Origin: JANNGC01 sp043757045
GTDB lineage: Bacteria > Verrucomicrobiota > Verrucomicrobiia > Limisphaerales > SIBH01
NCBI GenBank assembly: GCA_043757045.1
Contig: JAYVQC010000060.1
Span: 1 to 33,741, forward strand
Direction of reading: 5' to 3'
Length of the DNA stretch: 33,741 nt
Position numbers and translations under genes: made by a program. The notes below the pieces were generated by a model. The model saw nothing but the letters and a program-made list of their open reading frames with translations, made no database searches and was not told where the DNA came from. Below, one piece after another: positions 6,117-15,400 of this stretch (positions are counted from its first letter, which is position 1; each line of letters starts with the position of its first letter).

Positions 6117-9014
6117 ATGAAAAAGCTCCTACTTATTTTAACGATGACAGCTGCGTGCCTCACTGCCCAAGCCGCGATCTCTGTCGTACCCGGCGGCAGC
6201 GTTCTCGAATCATTTCCCGCGCGACCCGCCGCGACGGAATGGTCCACCAAGTCCATTACCGGTGCCGACGCGCTTTTTGGCAGCGCAGCCGCCGTGGACA
6301 ACGCGGTGCAGACCAATGCCACGGCGGCGACGATCACCGCGCAGGTCTTGGATTTCTCTCCGACTAATCCTCCCGCGCAGAACGCCCTGGCGTCCTGGAC
6401 TTCAGGCGGCACGGCTTACCTGCAAACCCGGCCGACCGGAAACGGAGCCACGCTGTTGATGGCGACCCTGCAGAACGATACGGGAGCGGGAGCCACCGCC
6501 TTGGTGCTTACGTACACCCTGGCGCAATCTGCGGCCACTCCCGCTGAGCAGGTTCCAGGACATCAGGTTTATGTCAGTCTCACCGGTGCGCTGGGCAGCT
6601 GGGTCAATGTGGCCCCTCTCTCCGGCGGAGCCGTCGGGGCGAAGAGCAATACGATTGCCCTGCCTGGAACTTGGGCGGCCGGAGCCACCATGTATGTGCT
6701 TTGGGCGGATGACAATGCGACCGGCGGCACCGACCGCGGCCTTCAGATTGATGACGTCCAGTTCACCGCCTCCACCGCGAACTTCCCGCTCACCGTCACT
6801 TTGACCGCGCCGACGAACAGCATTTTGATCGCTCCCGCCACCGTGCCGGTCAGCGCGACTGCCAGCGGCACGGTTCCCGCCACCAGCGTTTCTTTCTACA
6901 CGAACGATGTGCTCTTCGCGACCGACGCCACGGCACCTTACTCTGACACGCTCGTCAATTTGCCGAACGGCACCTATCGGGTTCATGCCGTGGCGGTGAA
7001 CGGGTCAGAAACTGCCTTCTCGGTGACCAATGTGGTGATTGTGCGGAGCGAGTTCATTGACTATGTCAGCGGTACTTATGCGGAAAACTTCGACGGCATG
7101 ACCGCCACCGGCATCATCACGCCGCAGGGTTGGTGGGTCGGCACGGCAGCGGCAGGCACGGCGCAATTTGTGACGGTGGGTGACGGCAGCGCTGCCCCCA
7201 GCGGCTCGGTGCATGGCTGGAATTACGGCGTGACTGCGGACCCCAACCGCTCGCTCGGCACCGCCGCCACCGGCGGAGACCGGAACATGGTCGCCCGCAT
7301 CCGCAACACCGGTTCGAGCAATATCGACAGCTTCAATCTGTTCTTCGACGCCGAGTTGTGGCGTACGCACCAGACCAACACGCACATTGAGCATCTGACC
7401 AACTACGTCAGCTTCGACCTCGGCGCCACCTGGATTGCCACGACCTTTGACTTCCAATCCCCTCCCGACATCGCGAACTCGCCGGCCGCCACGGCTCTCG
7501 ACGGCCATCAGGCCACGAACCGCGTCGCCGGTCTCGGCGGCAGCGTCGTCCCGCCCTCGCCCGTGCCGCCCGGCGGCGTCATCTACATCCGTTGGAACAA
7601 CTTCAACGACGCCGGCACCGACGGTGCCCTCGCCATTGACAACGTCAGCTTCCAGGCGACGGCCTTCAGCCCGGCGACGCACTTCGTGACTGTGACCAGC
7701 CCGGCGAATGGCGCGACCATTTCTGGCGGCTGCTCCGGCTCGACCAACCTGACCGTCACGGCCACGGCCAGCTTCACCACCACCAACGTCGCCTTCCAGA
7801 TTGATGGCGGCGCGGTGGTCAACGACAGCACCGCGCCCTTCTCCGTCACCTTCCCCGCCGTGGGTCTCGGCGCGCACACCATCACGGCCACGGCCCGGAA
7901 TTCCGCCGGAGCCACGGCGGTCACGAACAGCAGCTTCACCGTCCAGGGCAACACCAGTCCCACCATCCTTTACACGAACGTGTACAGCTACGGCGTCACC
8001 GGCCTGGTCTTTGAAGTCGGCTTGCCGATCACGAACCAGTTCGGCATCACCGATGCGGACGGCACGATTGCCGGCGTGGAGTTCCTCGTGAACGGCAGAC
8101 TGCACTACGCGACGAATTTCAACTTCGGCCAGATCATCGTGAACAACCTGCTCCTCGGCACCAACACCTTCACGGTGCGCGCCACGGACAACTGCGGCGG
8201 CATCACCCAGAACTCCGTGTTCGTCGTCGGCACCAACCCCGCCGCGCCCACCGTCATCATCCTGACCAACGGCGCGCTCTGGAAATACAACAACGTCGGC
8301 GTGCAGCCGCCGAACGACGGCGAGGGCGACGTGTGGTTTTCCCCGAACTTCAACGACTCGGCCTGGTTGAGCGGCCTCACCGAAATTGGCGGCGGCGACG
8401 CCGTGGCCCCGCCCAACAACAACACTGAGCGCACCGTCATTGACATCGGGCCGTCCACCAACCGCTACACGGTCTATTTCCGCAAGACCTTTACGGTCGC
8501 AAACGTCGCGCAGTTTGGCAGCCTCATCGTCAAGTCGCTCCACGACGACGGCAGCGCGGTCTATCTGAACGGCAACCTGGTCGCCACGTTCAACACCACG
8601 AACCAAGTCGGCACGCCCTTCGCCTACACCGACCTCGCGGGCGCTGCTGAACCTTCTGACGGCACGCGTTACTACTCCTCGAACATCGTGAACTCGCTCA
8701 TCTTGGGCGTGAACACGCTCGCCGTGGAAGTTCATCAGAACTCCCTGACCTCCTCCGACGTGAGCTTCGACCTCATGCTTTGGGGCGCTCCGCCGACCGG
8801 CACAGCACTGCGCATTGTGCAGATCAGCCCGACGCAGGCGGAAGTCTCCTGGCCGGACTCGACGCCTGTCACAGCGCTGCTCTACTCGACCACGGACTTG
8901 AACTCGCCGGTGACGTGGTCGCTGGTGGGCCTGCCCATCCTGCAGTCCGGCGGCTTCTACCGCGTGACCGTGAACACGGCCGGCGCGCAGAAGTTCTACA
9001 CGCTGCGCCAGTAA
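6117..9014 (+). CDS. Exported multi-domain beta-sandwich/Ig-like protein
   Basis: This 965-residue protein is predicted to be secreted or surface-bound; its function is unknown. ATG at 6117 is chosen because it starts a clean signal peptide (MKKLLLILTMTAACLTAQA, 1-19); an in-frame ATG at 6054 would place 21 residues before it. By motif reading the order is: a beta-rich module (25-215), an Ig-like segment with APTNSILIAPATVPVSATAS (about 225-312), a second module similar to the first (312-518), Ig-like segments (521-612 and 615-708), a galactose-binding-like beta-sandwich (716-891) with YFRKTF, HDDGSAVYLNG and AVEVHQNSLTSSDVSFD, and a C-terminal module (895-965) ending KFYTLRQ. No catalytic motif was seen. 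The same beta-sandwich occurs twice in the protein at 12432-19220. It is a single gene with its own terminator. Confidence 0.85.
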   Translation: MKKLLLILTMTAACLTAQAAISVVPGGSVLESFPARPAATEWSTKSITGADALFGSAAAVDNAVQTNATAATITAQVLDFSPTNPPAQNALASWTSGGTAYLQTRPTGNGATLLMATLQNDTGAGATALVLTYTLAQSAATPAEQVPGHQVYVSLTGALGSWVNVAPLSGGAVGAKSNTIALPGTWAAGATMYVLWADDNATGGTDRGLQIDDVQFTASTANFPLTVTLTAPTNSILIAPATVPVSATASGTVPATSVSFYTNDVLFATDATAPYSDTLVNLPNGTYRVHAVAVNGSETAFSVTNVVIVRSEFIDYVSGTYAENFDGMTATGIITPQGWWVGTAAAGTAQFVTVGDGSAAPSGSVHGWNYGVTADPNRSLGTAATGGDRNMVARIRNTGSSNIDSFNLFFDAELWRTHQTNTHIEHLTNYVSFDLGATWIATTFDFQSPPDIANSPAATALDGHQATNRVAGLGGSVVPPSPVPPGGVIYIRWNNFNDAGTDGALAIDNVSFQATAFSPATHFVTVTSPANGATISGGCSGSTNLTVTATASFTTTNVAFQIDGGAVVNDSTAPFSVTFPAVGLGAHTITATARNSAGATAVTNSSFTVQGNTSPTILYTNVYSYGVTGLVFEVGLPITNQFGITDADGTIAGVEFLVNGRLHYATNFNFGQIIVNNLLLGTNTFTVRATDNCGGITQNSVFVVGTNPAAPTVIILTNGALWKYNNVGVQPPNDGEGDVWFSPNFNDSAWLSGLTEIGGGDAVAPPNNNTERTVIDIGPSTNRYTVYFRKTFTVANVAQFGSLIVKSLHDDGSAVYLNGNLVATFNTTNQVGTPFAYTDLAGAAEPSDGTRYYSSNIVNSLILGVNTLAVEVHQNSLTSSDVSFDLMLWGAPPTGTALRIVQISPTQAEVSWPDSTPVTALLYSTTDLNSPVTWSLVGLPILQSGGFYRVTVNTAGAQKFYTLRQ

Positions 9015-9038
9015 GCGCGGCCTGAAACCCAGTTCTCA

Positions 9039-9075
9039 ATCCTCCGGCGACGCGAGTTGCCGGGGGATTTTTCTT
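9039..9075 (+). terminator. Rho-independent terminator
   Basis: A 13-bp stem (9039-9051 with 9056-9068, two G-T wobbles) closes a GCGA loop. TTTTTCTT follows at 9068-9075. It lies 25 bases after the stop of the exported-protein gene and has no T-run in the opposite direction, so it serves the plus strand only. Confidence 0.85.
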
Positions 9076-9163
9076 GGAATTCACGCATCAGCGTGTGGCC
9101 AGCCGGACCAACTGAAGCTTGAACTCCAACTCACGCTGAAGGGTGGACTCCATCTGGGTTCCC

Positions 9164-9649
9164 TCAGTCACGGAAATTCTGGAACTGCAAGGAAACCGTG
9201 AACTCCTTCGCCTGCACCGCGCCGATCACCGCCTGCAAATCATCCCGGCTCTTGCCCGTCACGCGAATCTGCTGCTCCTGAATCTGCGTCGTGACCTTGA
9301 GCTTGGTGTCGCGGATGAAGGTCGTGACCTCCTTGGCCGCCGCCGTCTCAATGCCCTGCTTGATCTTGATGGACTGCCGCGCGTGGCCGAGCGGCGAGAG
9401 GTCGGGGTCGGGGCGGTCAATGTTCTTCATGCTCACGCCGCGCTTGGCGAGCTTGCTCACGACCATTTCCTCCAGCGCCTTGATCTTGAAGGCGTCGGGC
9501 GCGATGAGCTTGATTTCGTTTTTCTCCAGCGTGATCTCCGCCTTGGTGCCCTTGAAGTCAAAGCGTTGCGCGAGTTCCTTCTTGGCTTGGTTGACGGCGT
9601 TCTCGATCTCCATCGAGTTCACTTCCGAGACAATGTCAAATGATGGCAT
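9164..9649 (-). CDS. yajQ: YajQ-family (UPF0234) nucleotide-binding protein
   Basis: This is a small cytoplasmic protein of 161 residues, the normal family length. It starts with the family hallmark MPSFDIVSEVN, continues with EIENAVNQAKKELAQRFDFK and carries IKQGIETAAAKE and the C-terminal RVTGKSRDDLQAVI. YajQ proteins have two ferredoxin-like domains. Some members bind cyclic di-GMP and act as regulators, and others bind RNA or nucleotides; which applies here cannot be told from sequence. The gene is transcribed divergently from the YihY-family gene. The ATG lies only 7 bases below a possible -10 box (9657-9662), so the mRNA may be leaderless. Confidence 0.93.
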   Translation of the reverse strand: MPSFDIVSEVNSMEIENAVNQAKKELAQRFDFKGTKAEITLEKNEIKLIAPDAFKIKALEEMVVSKLAKRGVSMKNIDRPDPDLSPLGHARQSIKIKQGIETAAAKEVTTFIRDTKLKVTTQIQEQQIRVTGKSRDDLQAVIGAVQAKEFTVSLQFQNFRD

Positions 9650-9656
9650 GGCGCGG

Positions 9657-9686
9657 AGCGTAGGCCGCGGGGCGGAAAAATCCCAA
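9657..9686 (-). promoter_or_regulatory. Candidate promoter of the YajQ-family gene
   Basis: On the minus strand, TTGGGA (9686-9681) and TACGCT (9662-9657) are 18 bases apart, and the ATG comes 7 bases after the second box. The boxes are weak individually. The same 7-base spacing is seen in the divergent promoter at 9711-9739. Confidence 0.3.
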
Positions 9687-9710
9687 ACCCAAAATCAGCG
9701 CCTACCTGCT

Positions 9711-9739
9711 TTGACTTGCCACGTCTCCCCGCCTAGCCT
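9711..9739 (+). promoter_or_regulatory. Candidate promoter of the YihY-family gene
   Basis: TTGACT (9711-9716) and TAGCCT (9734-9739) are separated by 17 bases. The first in-frame ATG (9747) follows 7 bases later, where transcription would be expected to start. This suggests either a leaderless mRNA or a start at the next ATG, 9762. Confidence 0.45.
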
Positions 9740-9746
9740 GCGGCGC

Positions 9747-11300
9747 ATGGCCGGTAATGCGATGGAGAAATGGCGGAAGTTGAGCGCGCGGGGGCGGGAT
9801 TTTTTTCACGAGCACGACATCGCGGCTAACGCGGATTACACGCGCTCGCGGATTTATCGCTTCGCGCACTTCTGGCTGATCGTCGGAAAAAGTTTCAACC
9901 GCAACCGCTGCCCTGTCCGCGCGGCCTCGCTCGCCTACACCACGCTGCTCGCGCTCGTGCCCCTGCTGGCCGTGGGTGTGAGCATCACCACCAGCATGTT
10001 GCAGAACCAGAGCCGGGATCAAACGGACAAACTCATCGGCAAGCTCGTGAATTACGTCGCACCCGCTCTCGATCTTCAGGCCCGTCCGTTGTGGGCCGAC
10101 GCGCTGCCGATGGACGAGGAGGAAGCGGCGTTCTTCGGGATCACCACGAACTTTTTTCCCGCCGGTACGAACACCTTGAGAGATACCAACTCGGCTTCCA
10201 GCGGCACCAACGCGCCGTCCTTCACCGGGCAGCAGCGCGTCGTCAAACAAATCACCGGCTTCATCGGCAACATCAGCACGGGGCGGCTCACCACGGTGGG
10301 CGTGCTGGCGCTGCTCTTCATCGGCATCTCGCTCATGCGGACCATCGAGGCCACGTTTAACGACATCTGGGGCGTCGAGGACGGGCGCGGCTGGTTCAAG
10401 AGCATCGTGTATTACTGGACCACGATCACGCTGGGGCCGCTCTTTCTCGTTGGGGCGATCACGCTCACGACCGGGCCGCGCATGGAGTCTTCGCGCGAAT
10501 GGCTGGCGCAGGTGCCGTGGCTGGGCGCAACGGTGGTTCATGCGCTGCCGTTCGTGATTCTCAGCCTCGGCTTCGCGGCATTCTACGCGCTGATTCCGAA
10601 CACCAAGGTGCATTTCCGCGCGGCGCTCTTTGGCGGCGTCATCGGCGGCTCGCTCTGGCAGTTGAACAACCTGCTCAGCGTGCTCTACGTGTCGCAGGTG
10701 ATGAGCTACACGAACATTTACGGCAGCCTCGGCATTTTTCCGCTCTTCCTCATCGGCATGTATTTGTCGTGGCTGATCATGCTCTTCGGCGCGCAGGTCG
10801 CGCATGCGTGGCAGCACCGCGAGAGCTACGTGCAGGAGAAGCAGTCCGGCACGGTGAACCAGCGCGGGCGCGAATTCATCGCGCTGCGCATGATGACGCA
10901 TGTCGCCAGAAATTTCCTGACCGGCACCCGCCCGCTCTCGGTCTTGGAACTGTCCACCCAGCTCGCCGTGCCCGGCCAATTAACGCAGCGCATCCTCAGC
11001 GTCCTCGTGCAGAACGGTTTCCTGGTGCAGGTGATGGATGGCGAGGCGCGCTTCAGTCCGGGCCGCCCCTTGGAACGCATCACGGCCCACGATGTGGTGA
11101 GCGCGCTGCGCACGGCGGGTGGCCAAGAGCTGGCCACGAGCGAGGACGAGTCGCAGGCCGTGGTGCGCGCGGAGTTTGATCGCATGAGTCTGGCCGAACG
11201 CCAAGCCACCGCCGGCGTGACCCTGCAATCGCTGGCGGAACTGACGGCAAAGCAGGTTGGCGAACCGGCGCGGCCCGCGTTGGGTCCGACCGTGGAATGA
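9747..11300 (+). CDS. YihY/BrkB-family integral membrane protein with C-terminal winged-helix-like domain
   Basis: This inner-membrane protein of 517 residues belongs to a family of uncertain function, once misnamed ribonuclease BN. About six membrane helices can be read: 60-82 (after the family motif RAASLAYTTLLALVP), 181-198, 220-241, 262-283, 290-315 and 330-356. Further family-typical motifs are ATFNDIWGV and TNIYGSLGIFPLFLIGMYLSW. A hydrophilic loop of about 100 residues (83-180) between the first two helices is probably extracytoplasmic. After the last helix a soluble domain follows. It contains LSVLELSTQLAVPGQLTQRI and LVQNGFLVQV, which read as a winged-helix-like fold (about 385-455), seen in a subset of the family. 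ATG at 9747 is taken as start; 9762 is also possible. The frame is open upstream but those residues are antisense to yajQ. Confidence 0.9.
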   Translation: MAGNAMEKWRKLSARGRDFFHEHDIAANADYTRSRIYRFAHFWLIVGKSFNRNRCPVRAASLAYTTLLALVPLLAVGVSITTSMLQNQSRDQTDKLIGKLVNYVAPALDLQARPLWADALPMDEEEAAFFGITTNFFPAGTNTLRDTNSASSGTNAPSFTGQQRVVKQITGFIGNISTGRLTTVGVLALLFIGISLMRTIEATFNDIWGVEDGRGWFKSIVYYWTTITLGPLFLVGAITLTTGPRMESSREWLAQVPWLGATVVHALPFVILSLGFAAFYALIPNTKVHFRAALFGGVIGGSLWQLNNLLSVLYVSQVMSYTNIYGSLGIFPLFLIGMYLSWLIMLFGAQVAHAWQHRESYVQEKQSGTVNQRGREFIALRMMTHVARNFLTGTRPLSVLELSTQLAVPGQLTQRILSVLVQNGFLVQVMDGEARFSPGRPLERITAHDVVSALRTAGGQELATSEDESQAVVRAEFDRMSLAERQATAGVTLQSLAELTAKQVGEPARPALGPTVE

Positions 11301-11323
11301 GAGTTCTCACCGCCGGTTCCGCT

Positions 11324-12256
11324 TCACAGACTCAGATGCCCCAGAGCCAGCAAGCCGTAGCAGGTGTATTCCGCGTCAAGGTGATCGTCAGCCCAATGGC
11401 CGTGGAAGCCGCCTTCGTTCGTCCAGAGCGTATCCACGAAGTCGAGGCACGGCTCCTTGAGTTTGTCGAACGAGGTTTGCAGTCCGGCCAGCGCGTGGAG
11501 CGCGGTCGCGGTGGAGAGCAGGTCAGGAATGGGCGCACCGGGCACGGCGAGGAAGCCGCCTTGCGGATGCGCCTGCGCCAGCAGCCAGTCGCCCACGGCG
11601 GCGTTCACCGGCATGTTCAACTGGCGCAGGACGGTGACGGCGGCGGCCGTGGCGTTCGTCGCGCCCACGGGCATGGGACCGCGTCCGAAAATTTCGTTCG
11701 TCCACGCGCCGTCCTCGGTTTCGAGAAATTTTAGCGCGCGCACGAGTTCCAATGGTTGGGGCAGTTCCGCGCCGAGGTCTTGATACGCCGCCACGCCGAG
11801 GAATGCGCCGTAAGCGGTACCGCGCGCGCTGTCCGGGGTGGGATTGAAACCACCGTCGCGCGCTCGGAAGTGGGCAAGGCGGTCGTGAAGTTTTTCCACG
11901 GGCGGAGCGGCGGTCCGTTCGGCTCCGTGCGCCCCGGGCCGGGACGCAGACCGGCGTTCCAAGGCGGACCAGCACCGCACCAACGCGCAGAGGTGAACGA
12001 AGTCGAGCGACGTGCCATCACCAAAGGACGCGGCAAATTTGCGAACCCGATCTTCATCGAACGGCTGTTGCAAGGCGGTGAGCGCGTCGAGGGCGAAGAC
12101 GGTGTAGTAAAGATCGCTGCGGCCCTCGCGGTCCGGGAAGCCGCCGTCGGAATTTTGTTTCGAGCGCAGGAAGTTCGCCACGAGCGCGGTCGCGTCTGCG
12201 CCCAGCATTTTGGGCGCGAGTCGGGCGACTTGCAGCATTTCCAGCCGGATGCTCAC
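11324..12256 (-). CDS. Prenyltransferase/terpene-cyclase-like alpha-alpha barrel protein
   Basis: This protein of about 310 residues has repeated helical-hairpin motifs of the prenyltransferase/squalene-oxidase-repeat type: SDGGFPDREGRSDLYYTVFA, DGGFNPTPDSARGTAYGAFL, EDGAWTNE, PQGGFLAVPGAPIPDLLSTA, EGGFHGHW and AEYTCYGLLALGHL. It most resembles the beta subunits of protein prenyltransferases. However, the zinc-ligand histidine expected near the end (DxxHTxxGL) is a tyrosine here (DAEYTCYGL), so that activity is doubtful. The start is uncertain. The frame is open to 12580, overlapping the neighbouring gene; GTG at 12256 (then SIRLEMLQVARLAP) is preferred, with ATG 12238 and GTG 12379 as alternatives. 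No signal peptide is seen with this start. It lies downstream of the giant lamin-tail gene and converges with the YihY-family gene. Confidence 0.72.
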   Translation of the reverse strand: MSIRLEMLQVARLAPKMLGADATALVANFLRSKQNSDGGFPDREGRSDLYYTVFALDALTALQQPFDEDRVRKFAASFGDGTSLDFVHLCALVRCWSALERRSASRPGAHGAERTAAPPVEKLHDRLAHFRARDGGFNPTPDSARGTAYGAFLGVAAYQDLGAELPQPLELVRALKFLETEDGAWTNEIFGRGPMPVGATNATAAAVTVLRQLNMPVNAAVGDWLLAQAHPQGGFLAVPGAPIPDLLSTATALHALAGLQTSFDKLKEPCLDFVDTLWTNEGGFHGHWADDHLDAEYTCYGLLALGHLSL

Positions 12257-12431
12257 GCGCGGATGGAACGTCAGACCGCCACCGGGCGCAAGAAGCGAAG
12301 GCAACGTGGTGGAACTGGACAGCGCAGCCGTTCTTGCCAGCACACCCGCTCGGTGGACTTGGGAACGGCTGACCGCCACTGACTCGCCAGACGCAATTGA
12401 TACGTTGCCACCCGATGCAATCCAACACCCG

Positions 12432-15400
12432 TCATGGCCACGGCACCGGCGGGATGACGAGGCGATAAAACCGGTTCGTGCCCGCAAAAGGATCCGACAA
12501 CACTTCAATGCGGTTGGTCGCTCGCGCCAGAACGTCGCCGAGTTTTGCCCAGCCGGATGGCACCGGAGAGGAGAGCGCATCGGTGAACTGCACCGTATAG
12601 GCCCGGTTGGTCACAGCCATAAAACTGATCGATTTGAACGGCGTGACAATGAGGGCGAGTCGGAGGTTACTCGTTGGATCAAAGGGATCCGTGCCGGCGA
12701 AGAATTCCTGGCCGTTGGTCATTCCATCGCCGTCATCGTCGCGCGCCCCGTCACTGGGGTCATTCGGACTAAACCCGAGCCGTCCCGATTCCCACACATC
12801 CGGCAAACCATCACGATCACTGTCAGCCAGGACGGTCAGGACGGCGTTGGTCGTCTGCGTCGATCCGGCGATATTGGTCAGCACGGCCCGGAAGCGAAGT
12901 CCACTGAAGTTCGTGGAGATATTTGTGACCACAATGGTCGAGTTGCTGGGACTGACTACGAATACCACGTTGCTGATATTCGCGAATGCCGTCGTGGGAC
13001 TGTTCGTTTGCCAGCGGAACGATATGGGCGCAGTGCCAGTCGCTGCGACACTCAGTGTCACCGAACTGCCTTCCACTACCGTCATGTTGAACGGCCGCAG
13101 CGTGAGCACAGGCCCTGAGATGATGGTGAGCGTGGCGGGTTGGCTGACCATCGTATCAAAGGCATCCATCACCACGGCGGTGTAGGTGCCCTGGTTGGTG
13201 GACTGAATGTTCACGAGGGTGAGGGTGGGATTCGTGGCGTTGGCGACATTGACACCGTTCAAGCGCCATTGATATCGCAGTGTCCCCGTGCCGACGGCAG
13301 CCACAGTGAAATTCGTCGTTTGCCCGGTCAGGACCACGCGGCTGATGGGCTGCACCGTGATTTGCAGCGGAGTGCGGCCCCCGAGCGTGAAGTTCGTTCC
13401 CAGCACGGCCCCCCCGCTGTTGTAAACGAAAATATTATAAGTCCCCACGTTGCCCGCCTGAAAATTCGAAATGGTCAGCGTGCGATTCGTCGCGCCCGTC
13501 AGATTTAACCCGTTCAACCGCCATTGAAACCGCAGCGGCTCAGTTCCCGTGGCGGTTGCCGAAACGACCACACTATTCCCAAAAATAATGGTTTGATTGC
13601 CGGGCTGGCTCGTAATCAACGGAGGCGTGCCTCCACCGACGAAATTGTCACCGGGCGTGGGTGCGGCAGCGGCCCAGTTCGTCGGATCATTCGCGTAGGT
13701 CGTGCGCACAATGCGCTGCAAGGTCAGCCCCAAACCATCGGCGGCGGTTGGCCAGGGCGCGGTGTTGCGGTAAGCAACACGTTCCACCAGGATGTAAGGC
13801 ACGCTATTGGTGTCCGGCGCGTCTGGTCGCTTCAACTCGACGACGTCCGAGACATTATCGAGACTGCCACTCCACGGCCCATAGACCGGGATGTTTGTCG
13901 GCACAAAATTGTTGGCGCGGAAGTTGGCGAGGGCGGTGGCATTGGCCGGATCGAAACCCACGACGAGGAGGTAACCACCGGGCGGCAGAACCGCGCCGGT
14001 GGAAAACTCGAAGTCCACGGCGTCCGTCAAACGCCAGCGGTTCGTGGGATACGCAACGTCGTAAAGTGGAACTGCATTGCCGGAGATATTGTGCAGTTCG
14101 ATAAACTCGTCATCAAAGTTGTTAAACCCAAAGCCATTCGCAGCGATATCCGGCGGGCGGTAGCTGATTTCGTTGATGATGATCGGGCCAACGAGAGGAC
14201 CGGAGTTCGCTCCTCCGAGGGTGCTGGCACTCTGCGTCACGAAATGATCGTCACCGTCGCTGCTGATGTACCGGCCAAAAGTGGTGTTCGTCGCGGACGC
14301 GCCGAAGTCGAAACCGTGCGCATAGCCGGTGAGATTCGCACCATCGGCGGAGAATACATAAGCCTGGTCGCCCTTCGCGCCGAGAGTGAAAGCATTGAAA
14401 CCCACACCGAACGAAGTCGTGGAGTTGAATGTGATGTGGCCGTTGGCCGGGATGATGGTCCCGCCGGGGATGACGTACTTCCGCACAAAGTTGAAGTCGT
14501 CGGTCAGGAACCAGCCGCTGATGTCCGCCGGGCTGCCCGTCGTGTTAAAAAGTTCGATGACATCGCCGGCGGCGTTATCGCCGTGCGCGAGAACTTCATT
14601 CACTACCACGGCCGGGCGGGCGGGCGGGGCCGGATCATCTGCGCCGGGTGAACCACCCAGGTCGCTGCTGGGACGCCAATTCGCAGCCGTGTTCCACGCA
14701 CTGGTGGGCGCATTTTCATCCACCGTGACCAGCGAGAAAGCAAAGCCATCCGTCGCGGGATACCAACTGTCGGAATAGAAGAAATCCAGGATCGGTTCCT
14801 GGAGAGCGCCCAGCAATGTCAGGTGGTCGCCTGCGTTGTTCAGATTTCCCGTGAAGGTTCCAAGAATCTGAATACCTACGCCATAACGCGCCTGAAAGGA
14901 CGCCACGTCTGCCACGATCACCGCCGACTGGCCAGCCGCCAACACCACGTTCGGAAATTGAAACTGGATGCCGCCACCAATGCGGTATTGATTCACATTG
15001 AGCGGGACGGCCCCAATGTTCTTCACCTCGATGAAATCGTAATCGCCTTCGGAATTTGTGCTGCCGGGCGCCGGAGGCAAATGATGGTACATGATTTCGG
15101 TAATGCGCAGCGACGGCGTGGTGGTGAAGAACGTTTCCGCAGCGGGTCCACCCCACGTACTCTTCCAGGATCCGGCTTTTGTGGCGCGCGCGAAGACGCG
15201 CACGTTGTTATTTACCGTGATGGTGACAGGTCCGTTATTCGAACTCGCGGATGGACTGACGTTGCCGCCGTTCAGGCGCGGATCTGTGCCATCGGTCGTG
15301 TAATAAAGCGTGGCTCCCGGGGGAGGCGTGACGGTTACCGTGTAGCCATTGGTCACCATGGCACCGGGTGCGCTGATGGTGGGAGGCTGGATGAACTGGC

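Noticed and set aside
7005..8735. Minus-strand open frame of 576 codons
   Set aside because: It is antisense to the exported protein at 6117-9014, with low-complexity Arg/Gly/Val/Asp composition and no domain or start signal.
9702..10979. Minus-strand open frame of 425 codons
   Set aside because: It is antisense to the YihY-family gene and its composition (Arg/His/Glu-rich) is typical of a shadow.
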